Source: Acidobacteriaceae bacterium (GTDB lineage Bacteria > Acidobacteriota > Terriglobia > Terriglobales > Acidobacteriaceae). From it: a stretch of 21,659 bases of DNA. The stretch is taken from NCBI GenBank assembly GCA_030042915.1, contig JASHYS010000106.1, forward strand, positions 1 through 21,659. Direction: 5' to 3'. Both the position numbers and the translations under genes were made by a program. The notes under the pieces were generated by a model that saw only the letters and a list, made by a program, of their open reading frames with translations, was not told the origin of the DNA and searched no databases. Shown here in pieces: positions 15,000 to 21,659 of the stretch (positions within the stretch are counted from its first letter, which is position 1; the number at the start of each line of letters is the position of its first letter).

Positions 15000-16427
15000 A
15001 TGAAACCTTTCAGCGCGCTTACAGGTTCACGGCACGGCAGAAAGTCGACCGCGTCGCGCCTTAGGCCGGAATTGCTGCTTTCGAGCCTTCTCGCGACTAC
15101 CCTGATCGGATGCGGCAGCTCGACGACTGCCACCAGTAACACGAGCGAGACCCAGAGTAATGTTGACACTTATGTTACTGGCGGCGCAGGCGACTTAGAA
15201 ACATACACTGTCAACCATGCCGCAAACACTGCTGTCGTAACCAGCTACTCAACGACCGGCGGTTCAGTTCAGTTCTCCGGAAATATTTCTTCTTTGACAA
15301 GTGGAATTGTGGATCTGGATATCACTTACTACCCAGGACAATTGCTCGGCTCGCCGCTTCTTACCGGCGGTTGGCTGGTGGAAATGCCGGGTCAGGCTGG
15401 GCTTGTAGAACTGGAGGCTACGAATGCTTTTACGAATGTTACGTCAACGTCCTTCGCCCCGCTCGGGCCGACGCAATCGTGCCCCAGCTTTGCTTCGGCT
15501 CAGAGCTTTCTCTTTGTAACGATCCCTAAAAGTCTAAGCGCTAAAGCGACGATTAGCGAAGGCGTGTGGAATCCGCAAATTGAAACTGCTTACGGCAGCG
15601 TCTCGATCTCCACCCATGGAGAGAACGTGAACTTCGCGAACATCAGTCAGTTCACGCTTCCAGCAGCTAATGGAGGAACACCTGGGACTCCCATTAACCC
15701 AGCCCCTTCCACGGCTGCCGCCGCATGCTCCCCTACCTTCTTCGGCCAAACAATCAGCTTTCCCACTTCTTCCACGGTCGACAATCCCGGGTCGCAAGGA
15801 AATCAGTCGAACTCTGCGTCGGCCACCATTGCGATCGGGCCTTCGGGCTTTCTTGTGGAAGATGCCGGATCCCCGTCCGGAACAGCCAGCAGTTCGTTAC
15901 CACCCTACGAAAACCTGCTCGGCGCGGGTTACGGTGCCATCGGCATTCCCAAGCCATCCACCGCGCTTACTACTTCCAGTGTTGCAGCCGCCCAATACCA
16001 GGGAATCCTCTATGGAGCCGACTCCGGCTCAAGTGCAAGCACAACCGCTCCCGGCTTTCGCCTGATCGGTTCTTTTGGATACACAAATCTGCAGACAGCT
16101 TGTCCCACCTTGCCAGGACCATCTTCGAGCACTGTGCTTTACGGCGGGGAGTTCGCCAACAACAACCCTTCGGCCAACTCATTCGGGAACTGCGATCTGG
16201 CAATCGATTTAGGAACTCAGGATCCAAATAATAACGGACTTTACCCGGCCGCCACTGTCTATGTATCAGCCGCTTTTTTTGAAAACAGCACCAACTCGGC
16301 ATATTCGTTTCCTGCCGTTGCTATCGCCGGACAAATAAACGGAAAATATGCGATCTTTCTCATCGGAGTGGATACCACAGGAACCCCTAATCAGCCTTGG
16401 GGAATTTATCTTTTGCAGTCGAATTAG
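15000..16427 (+). CDS. Lipoprotein of unknown family, coupled to the upstream receptor
   Basis: Predicted lipoprotein of 475 residues. A 20-residue basic N-terminus precedes a hydrophobic segment (25-36) ending in lipobox LIGC, with Cys38 lipidated. A Ser/Thr-rich linker follows (SSTTATSNTSETQSN). The mature part is rich in Ser, Thr, Gly and beta-prone segments such as GDLETYTVNHAANTAVVTSY and FRLIGSFGYTNLQTACP. I do not recognise the family. The opening phrase has the look of a propeller-type blade, but later repeats are not clear. It starts 19 nt after the stop of the TonB-dependent receptor and is probably co-transcribed, so a surface-exposed partner that helps the receptor capture its ligand is an inference. 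ATG 15000 was chosen (GAAGAG 4 nt upstream) over in-frame GTG 14988, which has unusable spacing. Confidence 0.7.
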   Translation: MKPFSALTGSRHGRKSTASRLRPELLLSSLLATTLIGCGSSTTATSNTSETQSNVDTYVTGGAGDLETYTVNHAANTAVVTSYSTTGGSVQFSGNISSLTSGIVDLDITYYPGQLLGSPLLTGGWLVEMPGQAGLVELEATNAFTNVTSTSFAPLGPTQSCPSFASAQSFLFVTIPKSLSAKATISEGVWNPQIETAYGSVSISTHGENVNFANISQFTLPAANGGTPGTPINPAPSTAAAACSPTFFGQTISFPTSSTVDNPGSQGNQSNSASATIAIGPSGFLVEDAGSPSGTASSSLPPYENLLGAGYGAIGIPKPSTALTTSSVAAAQYQGILYGADSGSSASTTAPGFRLIGSFGYTNLQTACPTLPGPSSSTVLYGGEFANNNPSANSFGNCDLAIDLGTQDPNNNGLYPAATVYVSAAFFENSTNSAYSFPAVAIAGQINGKYAIFLIGVDTTGTPNQPWGIYLLQSN

Positions 16428-16575
16428 CGAAGTTTGACAGCTCTCTTATTGGGCAAATCGCATATTAAGCGACTCGATTTCATTGATACTGATGTCTCCC
16501 GCTTTGTCCCTTTGTCCTGCTAGACCGGCTGCGACGAGCTGCATGCGTCCAGCATTAAGATACTTGGGCTGCGTG

Positions 16576-17544
16576 TCATTCAGGACATCGACAGATTTCG
16601 CGGAAGGATGTGTAGATTTTCTGTGCGAGCTGCCGCTTGAAAGCTCGTTTTCTTTGTGTCCGTGTCTTATGGCCTCGCTTGATCAGGGTCATCGGTTTCT
16701 CGATAGGTGGCAGGGGGGAAAGATAAAACCCGGTTGGGCTTTTGATTGCCCCCAACTCCATAAAGAATCCGTCGTAAGCTTCCTGAATGTGAGCGTCCTC
16801 CCCCGGGTAAAAATGGAATTCTGGCTTCATGGTTGCGTTAATTGCCGCCATCGCGTCGATCCCATAGGCCTCTGCGATGCCGCAAAGCGTCGCCACGAGC
16901 AATGCGGGGGGGGCTATGTCAAACAGGGTCTTTGTCGCTAGCCGAATTTCGTCCTGGCAACCTCGAACACCCTGCAGCCTCGAGATCAGCATGACTTCAG
17001 GGGCTTCTGAGTGTACGACCGATCCGGGAACGATGGTGAACGAAAGAACAAAAACCGCCTTTCCATATACTTCGAAGATGAGTGACATCTCCCCTTCGTC
17101 GTCCTCGGGTCCCGAAAGACGCATTTTGAACGTAAAACGGTTGCCTCCTTCGAAAATCTCTGCCAGCAGAATGTCCTCAAGCAAGACACGAGCCAGTACG
17201 TCCTCAGGAATCACATCGGGCAAGCGGCGGTAGTGGTGCATGAAACACTCCCCTTGCTGGGATATCGAGAGCCCGCGAGCAAGATAATCCAAGGACATCC
17301 ATTTCAAAGGAAATCGCGGATTGACCGGAATGAGCCGCCTGTACGCCGGTCGAGACAGCAGATGAAGGACCCTCATCTGCGTCGGGATGTTTCCGCTTAG
17401 AGACCGGAGAATTCGCGCGAGCCTACTCACATTCCAGTAATATGGCTGCTGGGCAAGCTTCCACACAGACGCCCAAAACGCCCTCCACGGCTCTGGGTTT
17501 AAGGCAGGGGGTTCCATGAGTGGAGTTACAGGCGAAGCGGACAT
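16576..17544 (-). CDS. VirK/YbjX family (DUF535) protein
   Basis: Protein of 322 residues if it starts at 17544 (MSASPVTPLMEPPALNPEPW), within the usual range for DUF535. Family-typical phrases are NPRFPLKWMSLDYLARGLS followed by MHHYRRL, LSFTIVPGSV, VMLISRLQGVRG, ATKTLFDIAPPALLVA, an acidic YDGFFMELGA segment and the basic end KRGHKTRTQRKRAFKRQLA. Members include VirK of Shigella and YbjX of Salmonella, tied to envelope behaviour and antimicrobial-peptide resistance; the biochemical activity is unknown. No signal peptide is seen, so it is probably cytoplasmic or peripheral. The frame extends to ATG 17661, but the added residues look non-native and lack a ribosome site; the 17544 start has only a weak GGGA upstream. 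It is convergent with the lipoprotein gene and the only reverse-strand gene here. Confidence 0.8.
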   Translation of the reverse strand: MSASPVTPLMEPPALNPEPWRAFWASVWKLAQQPYYWNVSRLARILRSLSGNIPTQMRVLHLLSRPAYRRLIPVNPRFPLKWMSLDYLARGLSISQQGECFMHHYRRLPDVIPEDVLARVLLEDILLAEIFEGGNRFTFKMRLSGPEDDEGEMSLIFEVYGKAVFVLSFTIVPGSVVHSEAPEVMLISRLQGVRGCQDEIRLATKTLFDIAPPALLVATLCGIAEAYGIDAMAAINATMKPEFHFYPGEDAHIQEAYDGFFMELGAIKSPTGFYLSPLPPIEKPMTLIKRGHKTRTQRKRAFKRQLAQKIYTSFREICRCPE

Positions 17545-18178
17545 TTCATCCCGCGCTTGGAGAAGACCGTGCCTCGATTCGTTCGCAACGGCTTGGCTGG
17601 CGAAGGTTCGCGTCACATCACACCACCGGTTCCTGCGACCGGGGTTTTGCCTGCATCGCACGTTGTTGCGGCGGTGGAAAAGAACGGAAGCAAGTGTATC
17701 ACGCGCATGATTGAGGACATCTGAATCAGAAGAGACAAACTTTAAAATTCACAGGGCTTGAAGGGCTCCCTTGACGCGTGCATGATCAGGCGCCGTCCAC
17801 TCATTGTGGGCAGGCCTCAATGGTAAAAGGAACCTCTGCCACATATCAATTCTCGAACGGAAGAAGCGTTTGGTCGATTATACGGACCACGGATGCCCGG
17901 TCGGAAGGGATTTTGAGGCTGCTTCACGACATTGAAACGGCGTGTCAGGATCACCATCACCGCGGCATTTGCGACCCTGGCCAGGCGTAATCAGTCGGGC
18001 AAGATATGAGCATTCGAGGGTGCAATGCAAGAGATTGCAGGTGTTGAGCAAGTGGTTGCCTGAATAAGGCGGAATCAGCCAGCCTCAGCCAAGTTGTGTG
18101 GCTGTGAAGCCGGCGAAGTGTTCCTTAAATGAGCTGACGGATAAAACGCGCTAGGGAAGTTTAATTTCCGGTAACAAT

Positions 18179-18216
18179 ACTGTGAAACGATACTGACACT
18201 GTGAGACGATACTGAC
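18179..18216 (+). repeat. Two tandem 19-bp direct repeats
   Basis: ACTGTGAAACGATACTGAC (18179-18197) is followed without a gap by ACTGTGAGACGATACTGAC (18198-18216), with a single A/G difference. A further partial copy (AATACTG) lies just upstream, and GATACTGACGCG closes the block. It lies about 120 nt before the receptor start. It may be a regulator-binding site or repeats from the end of an insertion sequence. Confidence 0.6.
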
Positions 18217-18243
18217 GCGTAGATGCGCCTCTCCCCGAGCACA

Positions 18244-18265
18244 CCCAGTTTGCCTGGCGACTGGG
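18244..18265 (+). promoter_or_regulatory. Small hairpin in the leader of the second receptor gene
   Basis: CCCAGT and ACTGGG pair around a 10-nt loop that itself contains GCC/GGC, followed by CTTTCGCTT. It could be an attenuator-like or weak terminator element about 70 nt ahead of the start. The stem is short, so confidence is low. Confidence 0.2.
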
Positions 18266-18335
18266 CTTTCGCTTAAGCAATCTTCGCAACAGAGTTCCCA
18301 CGCTGGTCATCGGATTCTCCCGAGAGGAGGCCGGG

Positions 18336-20669
18336 ATGACGAAGGGCCTTTTGACTCCGCACCGCTGTTTCTACATAACTCTCTTTGTCTATCTCTGCTC
18401 CCAGTTCAGTTTTGCCCAACGGCAAGAAGTTGCCGAGAATGCCTTCGCAGAGCAGCACTCCGTCGCCATTCGCGGCAGGGTCAGTGACGCCAGGACGGGT
18501 GAGGGAATCGCAAAGGCGATGGTTTCGATAAGGCAACAATCGCTCCAAACTGTCACCGACGAGAGAGGCAGGTTCGACTTTCCGCAGGTATCTCCGGGAG
18601 AAGTTCAGCTATACGTCAGCACCGTCGGATACGAGCTGCTCAAAAGCAACATCGAGGTTGCGGGCGACCACGACGTCGAAGCTGACATTCGCCTCGGCCA
18701 GCAGGCCTCCAAGCCAAGTGAGACAGTGACCGTCGCGGCTGGCCCATTCGACCCCGTTCAACCTGGCGTCGTGTCGTCCAATACTCTCGACAACACCGAG
18801 CTCAAGAACCTCGCTACCGCGATCGTGGACGATCCGTTGCGTGCCGTGCAGACCCTCCCTGGCGTGACCACTTCAGACGATTACAACGCCCAATTCTCCT
18901 TGCGCGGTTCAGGATTCTCCGAGATCGGGGTTTATGTTGACGGGGTTCTCCTCAGCACTCCCTTTCACACCACCGAAGACATTGAGGAGTCTGGCTCGGT
19001 AACCGTGTTTCCCAGTGACGTCGTGGATTCGCTCGAGCTTATGAGCGGGGACTTCCCTGCAACCTATGGTGAGCACGCAGGCGCGGTTCTGAATATTACA
19101 ACGCGGCAAGGCAGTCAGGACCGGCAGTTCACGAGTGCGGATATCGGCATGGCCGGCCTGGTGGGCAGTAGCGAAGGACCGATCGGCGGATCGCAAAAAG
19201 CGTCCTGGCTTGTAACCGCGCGGCAGAGCTACATTGGAACACTTCTTAAAGAATGGGGAGCGAGTTATCTGACCATCGGCTACAGCGATTTTCTCGGCAA
19301 GCTCAGCTTTCATCCCAATTCCGCAAATCAGTTCACGCTTGGTTCCATTCTTGCTTCAGGCTGGTTTGAACCCGGCACGGACGAGCAAAGCTACAGTTTC
19401 ATCAAGAAGGGCGAGTCCACCACTGCCGCCCCATATGCCGCCTGGAATTGGGAAATCGGCCCCTCCACACTGCTCCACAGCGAGGTATCTTTCGTTCAAA
19501 CCAAAGCCTGGAACCACGATTGGCAAAACCAGATTCCATTTGAATCCCGCGCGGTTGACAGCTCTGCGCAGCAGGAATTCAGAGCGCAGTTGCCCGCGCG
19601 TCACTTCATCACTCTTGGATGGGGCGGACGTCGCGGAGAGGAAAATCTTAGAACCAATTACTACGATCTCGTTTACCAGAACTTTCTCATTTCAGCTGCT
19701 TATCGCCGTTCCGCATGGTTCACATCGGCCTACTTGCAGGACAACTGGCAGATCATTCCCGGCAAGCTGCGTCTGGATTTGGGAGGCCGCGTTGAGAACT
19801 TTACCTCCACCGGTCAGAACCTGTGGATGCCCCGCGCAAGCATGGCCCTGAGCCTGTCGCGCGATAACAAGCTTACCTTTTCTTGGGGCCGGTACGGCCA
19901 GTTCCCCGGCTTCCGCCAGTTGTGGGGCGAAGTGAACAATCCGGCGCTCCGTGCCCAGCGAGCCACGCACTATATTGCCGGATGGGAGCGTTCGGTCGAT
20001 GACAGAACCCGAATCCGCGTGGAGGCTTATGAGTATCTCCTGGGTGACGGCATCTGGTCGCCTGGCCTCTATTGGCGGTTGCCGCGCCCCCTCGATCTCG
20101 AGAACGGACTTGTTCCGGTCGATGGTGTTCTGGAACCGCAGCTAGGACCCTTCTTGCGAAATTCCCTCACCGGCCATAGCCGCGGCATCGAGATCACCTT
20201 ACAACGGCGCAGTGCCAACCGCCTTTCGGGGTGGTTCTCGTACTCGTATGGCCGCTCGCGAGCTTCGGACCCCGCCGACCAGTTCTGGTTTTGGGGGGAC
20301 TTCGATCAACGCCATACAATGAATACCTATGGCAGCTACAGGATCAGCAAGACCATCGACCTGAGCGCCAAGTACAGGTTGGGGACAAATTTCCCTCTTG
20401 TCGGCTTCTACACCACCGCCGACGCCAATGAGCCTCCCTTTTCAGAGCAGCCCAACCAGCAGCGGCTGCCCCTGTACAGCCGCCTGGACCTGCGGCTGAG
20501 CAAGGCTATTTACCTGGAACAACGCAAGCTCACTTTTTACACTGAAACCATCAATGTACTCAACCGCACCAACCGCGGCTGCCAAACCGATTCGATCATC
20601 CAGTCCGTACCGCCCTGTGACAACGAATTCCCTCTGTTGCCATCGGCTGGCTTAGCGCTGGAGTTTTGA
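18336..20669 (+). CDS. TonB-dependent receptor with carboxypeptidase-regulatory domain
   Basis: Outer-membrane receptor of 777 residues. The signal peptide ends near SFA-Q (residue 27). Residues about 44-122 form a CarboxypepD_reg-like domain (IRGRVSDARTGEGIAKAMVS ... VSPGEVQLYVSTVGYE). The plug, about 148-260, includes DDPLRAVQTLPGVTTSDDYN, FSLRGSGFSEIGVYVDGV and SGDFPATYGEHAGAVLNITT, all canonical for TonB-dependent receptor plugs. The rest is a 22-strand-type barrel ending in Phe (LALEF). It is much shorter than the receptor at 10814 and belongs to a different subfamily, closer to classical receptors with an extra N-terminal sandwich. The substrate is unknown. AGGAGG 5 nt before ATG 18336 supports the start. 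A beta-barrel gene begins 60 nt downstream, probably in the same operon. Confidence 0.88.
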   Translation: MTKGLLTPHRCFYITLFVYLCSQFSFAQRQEVAENAFAEQHSVAIRGRVSDARTGEGIAKAMVSIRQQSLQTVTDERGRFDFPQVSPGEVQLYVSTVGYELLKSNIEVAGDHDVEADIRLGQQASKPSETVTVAAGPFDPVQPGVVSSNTLDNTELKNLATAIVDDPLRAVQTLPGVTTSDDYNAQFSLRGSGFSEIGVYVDGVLLSTPFHTTEDIEESGSVTVFPSDVVDSLELMSGDFPATYGEHAGAVLNITTRQGSQDRQFTSADIGMAGLVGSSEGPIGGSQKASWLVTARQSYIGTLLKEWGASYLTIGYSDFLGKLSFHPNSANQFTLGSILASGWFEPGTDEQSYSFIKKGESTTAAPYAAWNWEIGPSTLLHSEVSFVQTKAWNHDWQNQIPFESRAVDSSAQQEFRAQLPARHFITLGWGGRRGEENLRTNYYDLVYQNFLISAAYRRSAWFTSAYLQDNWQIIPGKLRLDLGGRVENFTSTGQNLWMPRASMALSLSRDNKLTFSWGRYGQFPGFRQLWGEVNNPALRAQRATHYIAGWERSVDDRTRIRVEAYEYLLGDGIWSPGLYWRLPRPLDLENGLVPVDGVLEPQLGPFLRNSLTGHSRGIEITLQRRSANRLSGWFSYSYGRSRASDPADQFWFWGDFDQRHTMNTYGSYRISKTIDLSAKYRLGTNFPLVGFYTTADANEPPFSEQPNQQRLPLYSRLDLRLSKAIYLEQRKLTFYTETINVLNRTNRGCQTDSIIQSVPPCDNEFPLLPSAGLALEF

Positions 20670-20729
20670 GCAAAGCTGCGCTTCTTCGCTTGGAGTGCCA
20701 GTCAAGTCTGCACGGAACTGGGATAAGGG

Positions 20730-21659
20730 ATGGGGTATACACGGCCTATATTTTGTCTTCCCGCATCGCGGCGGGAGAAGAAAATCGATATCACACCCTG
20801 CTTGGCAATCGCCGCTCGCGTCTCCATTCTGTTTGCGTCGGGCTTTTTTTCGATTCCTTTGGCCGCCCAATCCGGCGCTTCACCTTCCTATCAAATCTAT
20901 AGCGGCTTTACTGCCCTCAGTAATACGTTCAACGGCGTTCCTGGTGCGCGTCAGCCCTTGCTCGGTTGGGAAGCCTCCGCTGTTTTTCAAGCGTGGCATC
21001 ATCTGCGTCCAAAGCTCGATTATTGGGCCTACAAGGGAACAAATCTCGATGCTTCGCAGAAAGCGTTTTTCATCATGGCTGGCGGTGAGTACGAGCACTA
21101 TGTCCGTAGGGAAAGATTCTTCGGTGAGGCTCTGTTTGGCGATGCAGGTTTAAATCACGGTTGGGGCGCAAACGGCTCCCTGGGAAGCTCCGCCTCCTTC
21201 TCCGCACAGTTGGGCGGCGGAGTCGACACTCCGGTGAACAAACACTTCGCGATTCGCTTTGAAGGCAATTACCTGCACACGAATTTCTATCTCTACCAGA
21301 GCGCGAGCTACCCTTATCCCTATAGGATTCCCGGCCTGCCCAACAACTTCAGTCGCTTTTCCACTGGATTGGTTTGGACTCCCCGTCCCAAGTCGCCGTC
21401 CGATGACACTTTCAGCAGCAGTCACCATGACCATCAACCCGTAGAAAGTGACTTGGTTTACGAAGCCTTCAACTCATTTGGTCACTTCCACATCTTCGCC
21501 GACTCCTGGTGGGCCGAACTTCACACCGCTGGCCTGGAATATGACCGCAATTCCTGGGGAAGATTCATTGGAGCACGCATGGACTATTCCGCAGATATTC
21601 TGCCGGTCGTGATCCTCACACAAGGCAGCCAAACCAGCGCGTGGGGTTATCCGCTGACT
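20730..21659 (+). CDS. Outer-membrane beta-barrel protein with PagL-like second half, partial (3' end outside window)
   Basis: The frame is open from ATG 20730 through the last base: 310 codons and no stop, so the gene is cut by the window edge. A hydrophobic segment ending SIPLAAQ (about residues 25-47) looks like a signal peptide after an unusually long basic N-terminus; the true start could be further in. Residues about 55-225 are alternating-aromatic beta strands (WEASAVFQAWHHLRPKLDYW, EYEHYVRRERFFGEALFGD). A His-rich linker SSSHHDHQ follows. A second segment from about 250 (HFHIFADSWWAELHTAGLEY, then DYSADILPVVILTQGSQ) resembles acidobacterial barrels related to lipid A deacylase PagL/acyloxyacyl hydrolase. 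The catalytic His-Ser region would lie beyond the window, so activity is not shown. It lies 60 nt behind the receptor gene. Confidence 0.7.
   Translation, partial: MGYTRPIFCLPASRREKKIDITPCLAIAARVSILFASGFFSIPLAAQSGASPSYQIYSGFTALSNTFNGVPGARQPLLGWEASAVFQAWHHLRPKLDYWAYKGTNLDASQKAFFIMAGGEYEHYVRRERFFGEALFGDAGLNHGWGANGSLGSSASFSAQLGGGVDTPVNKHFAIRFEGNYLHTNFYLYQSASYPYPYRIPGLPNNFSRFSTGLVWTPRPKSPSDDTFSSSHHDHQPVESDLVYEAFNSFGHFHIFADSWWAELHTAGLEYDRNSWGRFIGARMDYSADILPVVILTQGSQTSAWGYPLT

Larger units (their letters stand above)
17545..18335. other. Divergent intergenic region of about 790 nt, no convincing gene
   Basis: This region separates the reverse-strand DUF535 gene from the forward receptor gene and should hold both promoters, but no clear -35/-10 pair stands out. 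It contains a 19-bp tandem repeat (18179-18216) and a small hairpin (18244-18265). A 70-codon frame at 17778-17990 has no ribosome binding site and no recognisable domain and is not called. The content could include decayed insertion sequence. Confidence 0.55.

Noticed and set aside
16435..16462. TTGACA followed by a TATTAA-like box
   Set aside because: The spacing to the possible -10 is well outside 16-18 nt, and no forward gene lies downstream.
16483..16941. Forward frame of 152 codons
   Set aside because: It is mostly antisense to the DUF535 gene, which has clear family motifs; no export signal or domain is seen.
17778..17990. Forward frame of 70 codons in the divergent intergenic region
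   Set aside because: No ribosome binding site, no recognisable family, and unremarkable composition; it could be a decayed fragment but cannot be supported as a gene.

Overview
The window reads as part of a chromosome from the phylum Acidobacteriota, probably a Terriglobia-type soil bacterium. This is inferred from gene content, because there is no rRNA or housekeeping marker. The basis is two TonB-dependent receptors with an N-terminal carboxypeptidase-regulatory-like domain (the Oar-like type that is expanded in that phylum), large NHL-type lipoproteins ending in a TEF(I/V)G-type tail, a very small PExPT-CTERM-like protein, and moderately high GC with Gram-negative lipobox signals.

Layout. 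Positions 1-663 hold no convincing gene. They carry a family of six degenerate 20-bp repeats (61-340) and a perfect 18-bp palindrome (464-481). Positions 664-8515 hold a surface-lipoprotein block: an NHL-propeller lipoprotein (664-2976), a 60-residue PExPT-CTERM-like protein (3178-3360), a single-Ig-domain lipoprotein (3576-4067) and a giant lipoprotein with six similar Ig-like domains fused to a propeller module paralogous to the first gene (4196-8515). A DcaP-like porin with an N-terminal coiled coil follows (8721-10643). Next is a large Oar-like TonB-dependent receptor (10814-14980), with a lipoprotein of unknown family only 19 nt behind it (15000-16427). The only reverse-strand gene is a VirK/YbjX (DUF535) protein (16576-17544). 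A roughly 790-nt intergenic stretch with a 19-bp tandem repeat (18179-18216) leads to a second, smaller TonB-dependent receptor (18336-20669). Sixty nt further on, an outer-membrane beta-barrel gene with a PagL-like second half begins at 20730 and runs off the window edge without a stop.

All nine forward genes carry an export signal (four lipoproteins, four outer-membrane proteins, one PExPT-CTERM-like protein), so the window is essentially a cell-envelope region. The likely co-transcribed pairs are receptor plus lipoprotein (10814-16427) and receptor plus barrel protein (18336-21659). Substrates cannot be read from the sequence. No transposase, tRNA, CRISPR array or complete mobile element was found. 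The repeat arrays at the left end and near 18.2 kb are the best hints of past insertions or of regulator binding.
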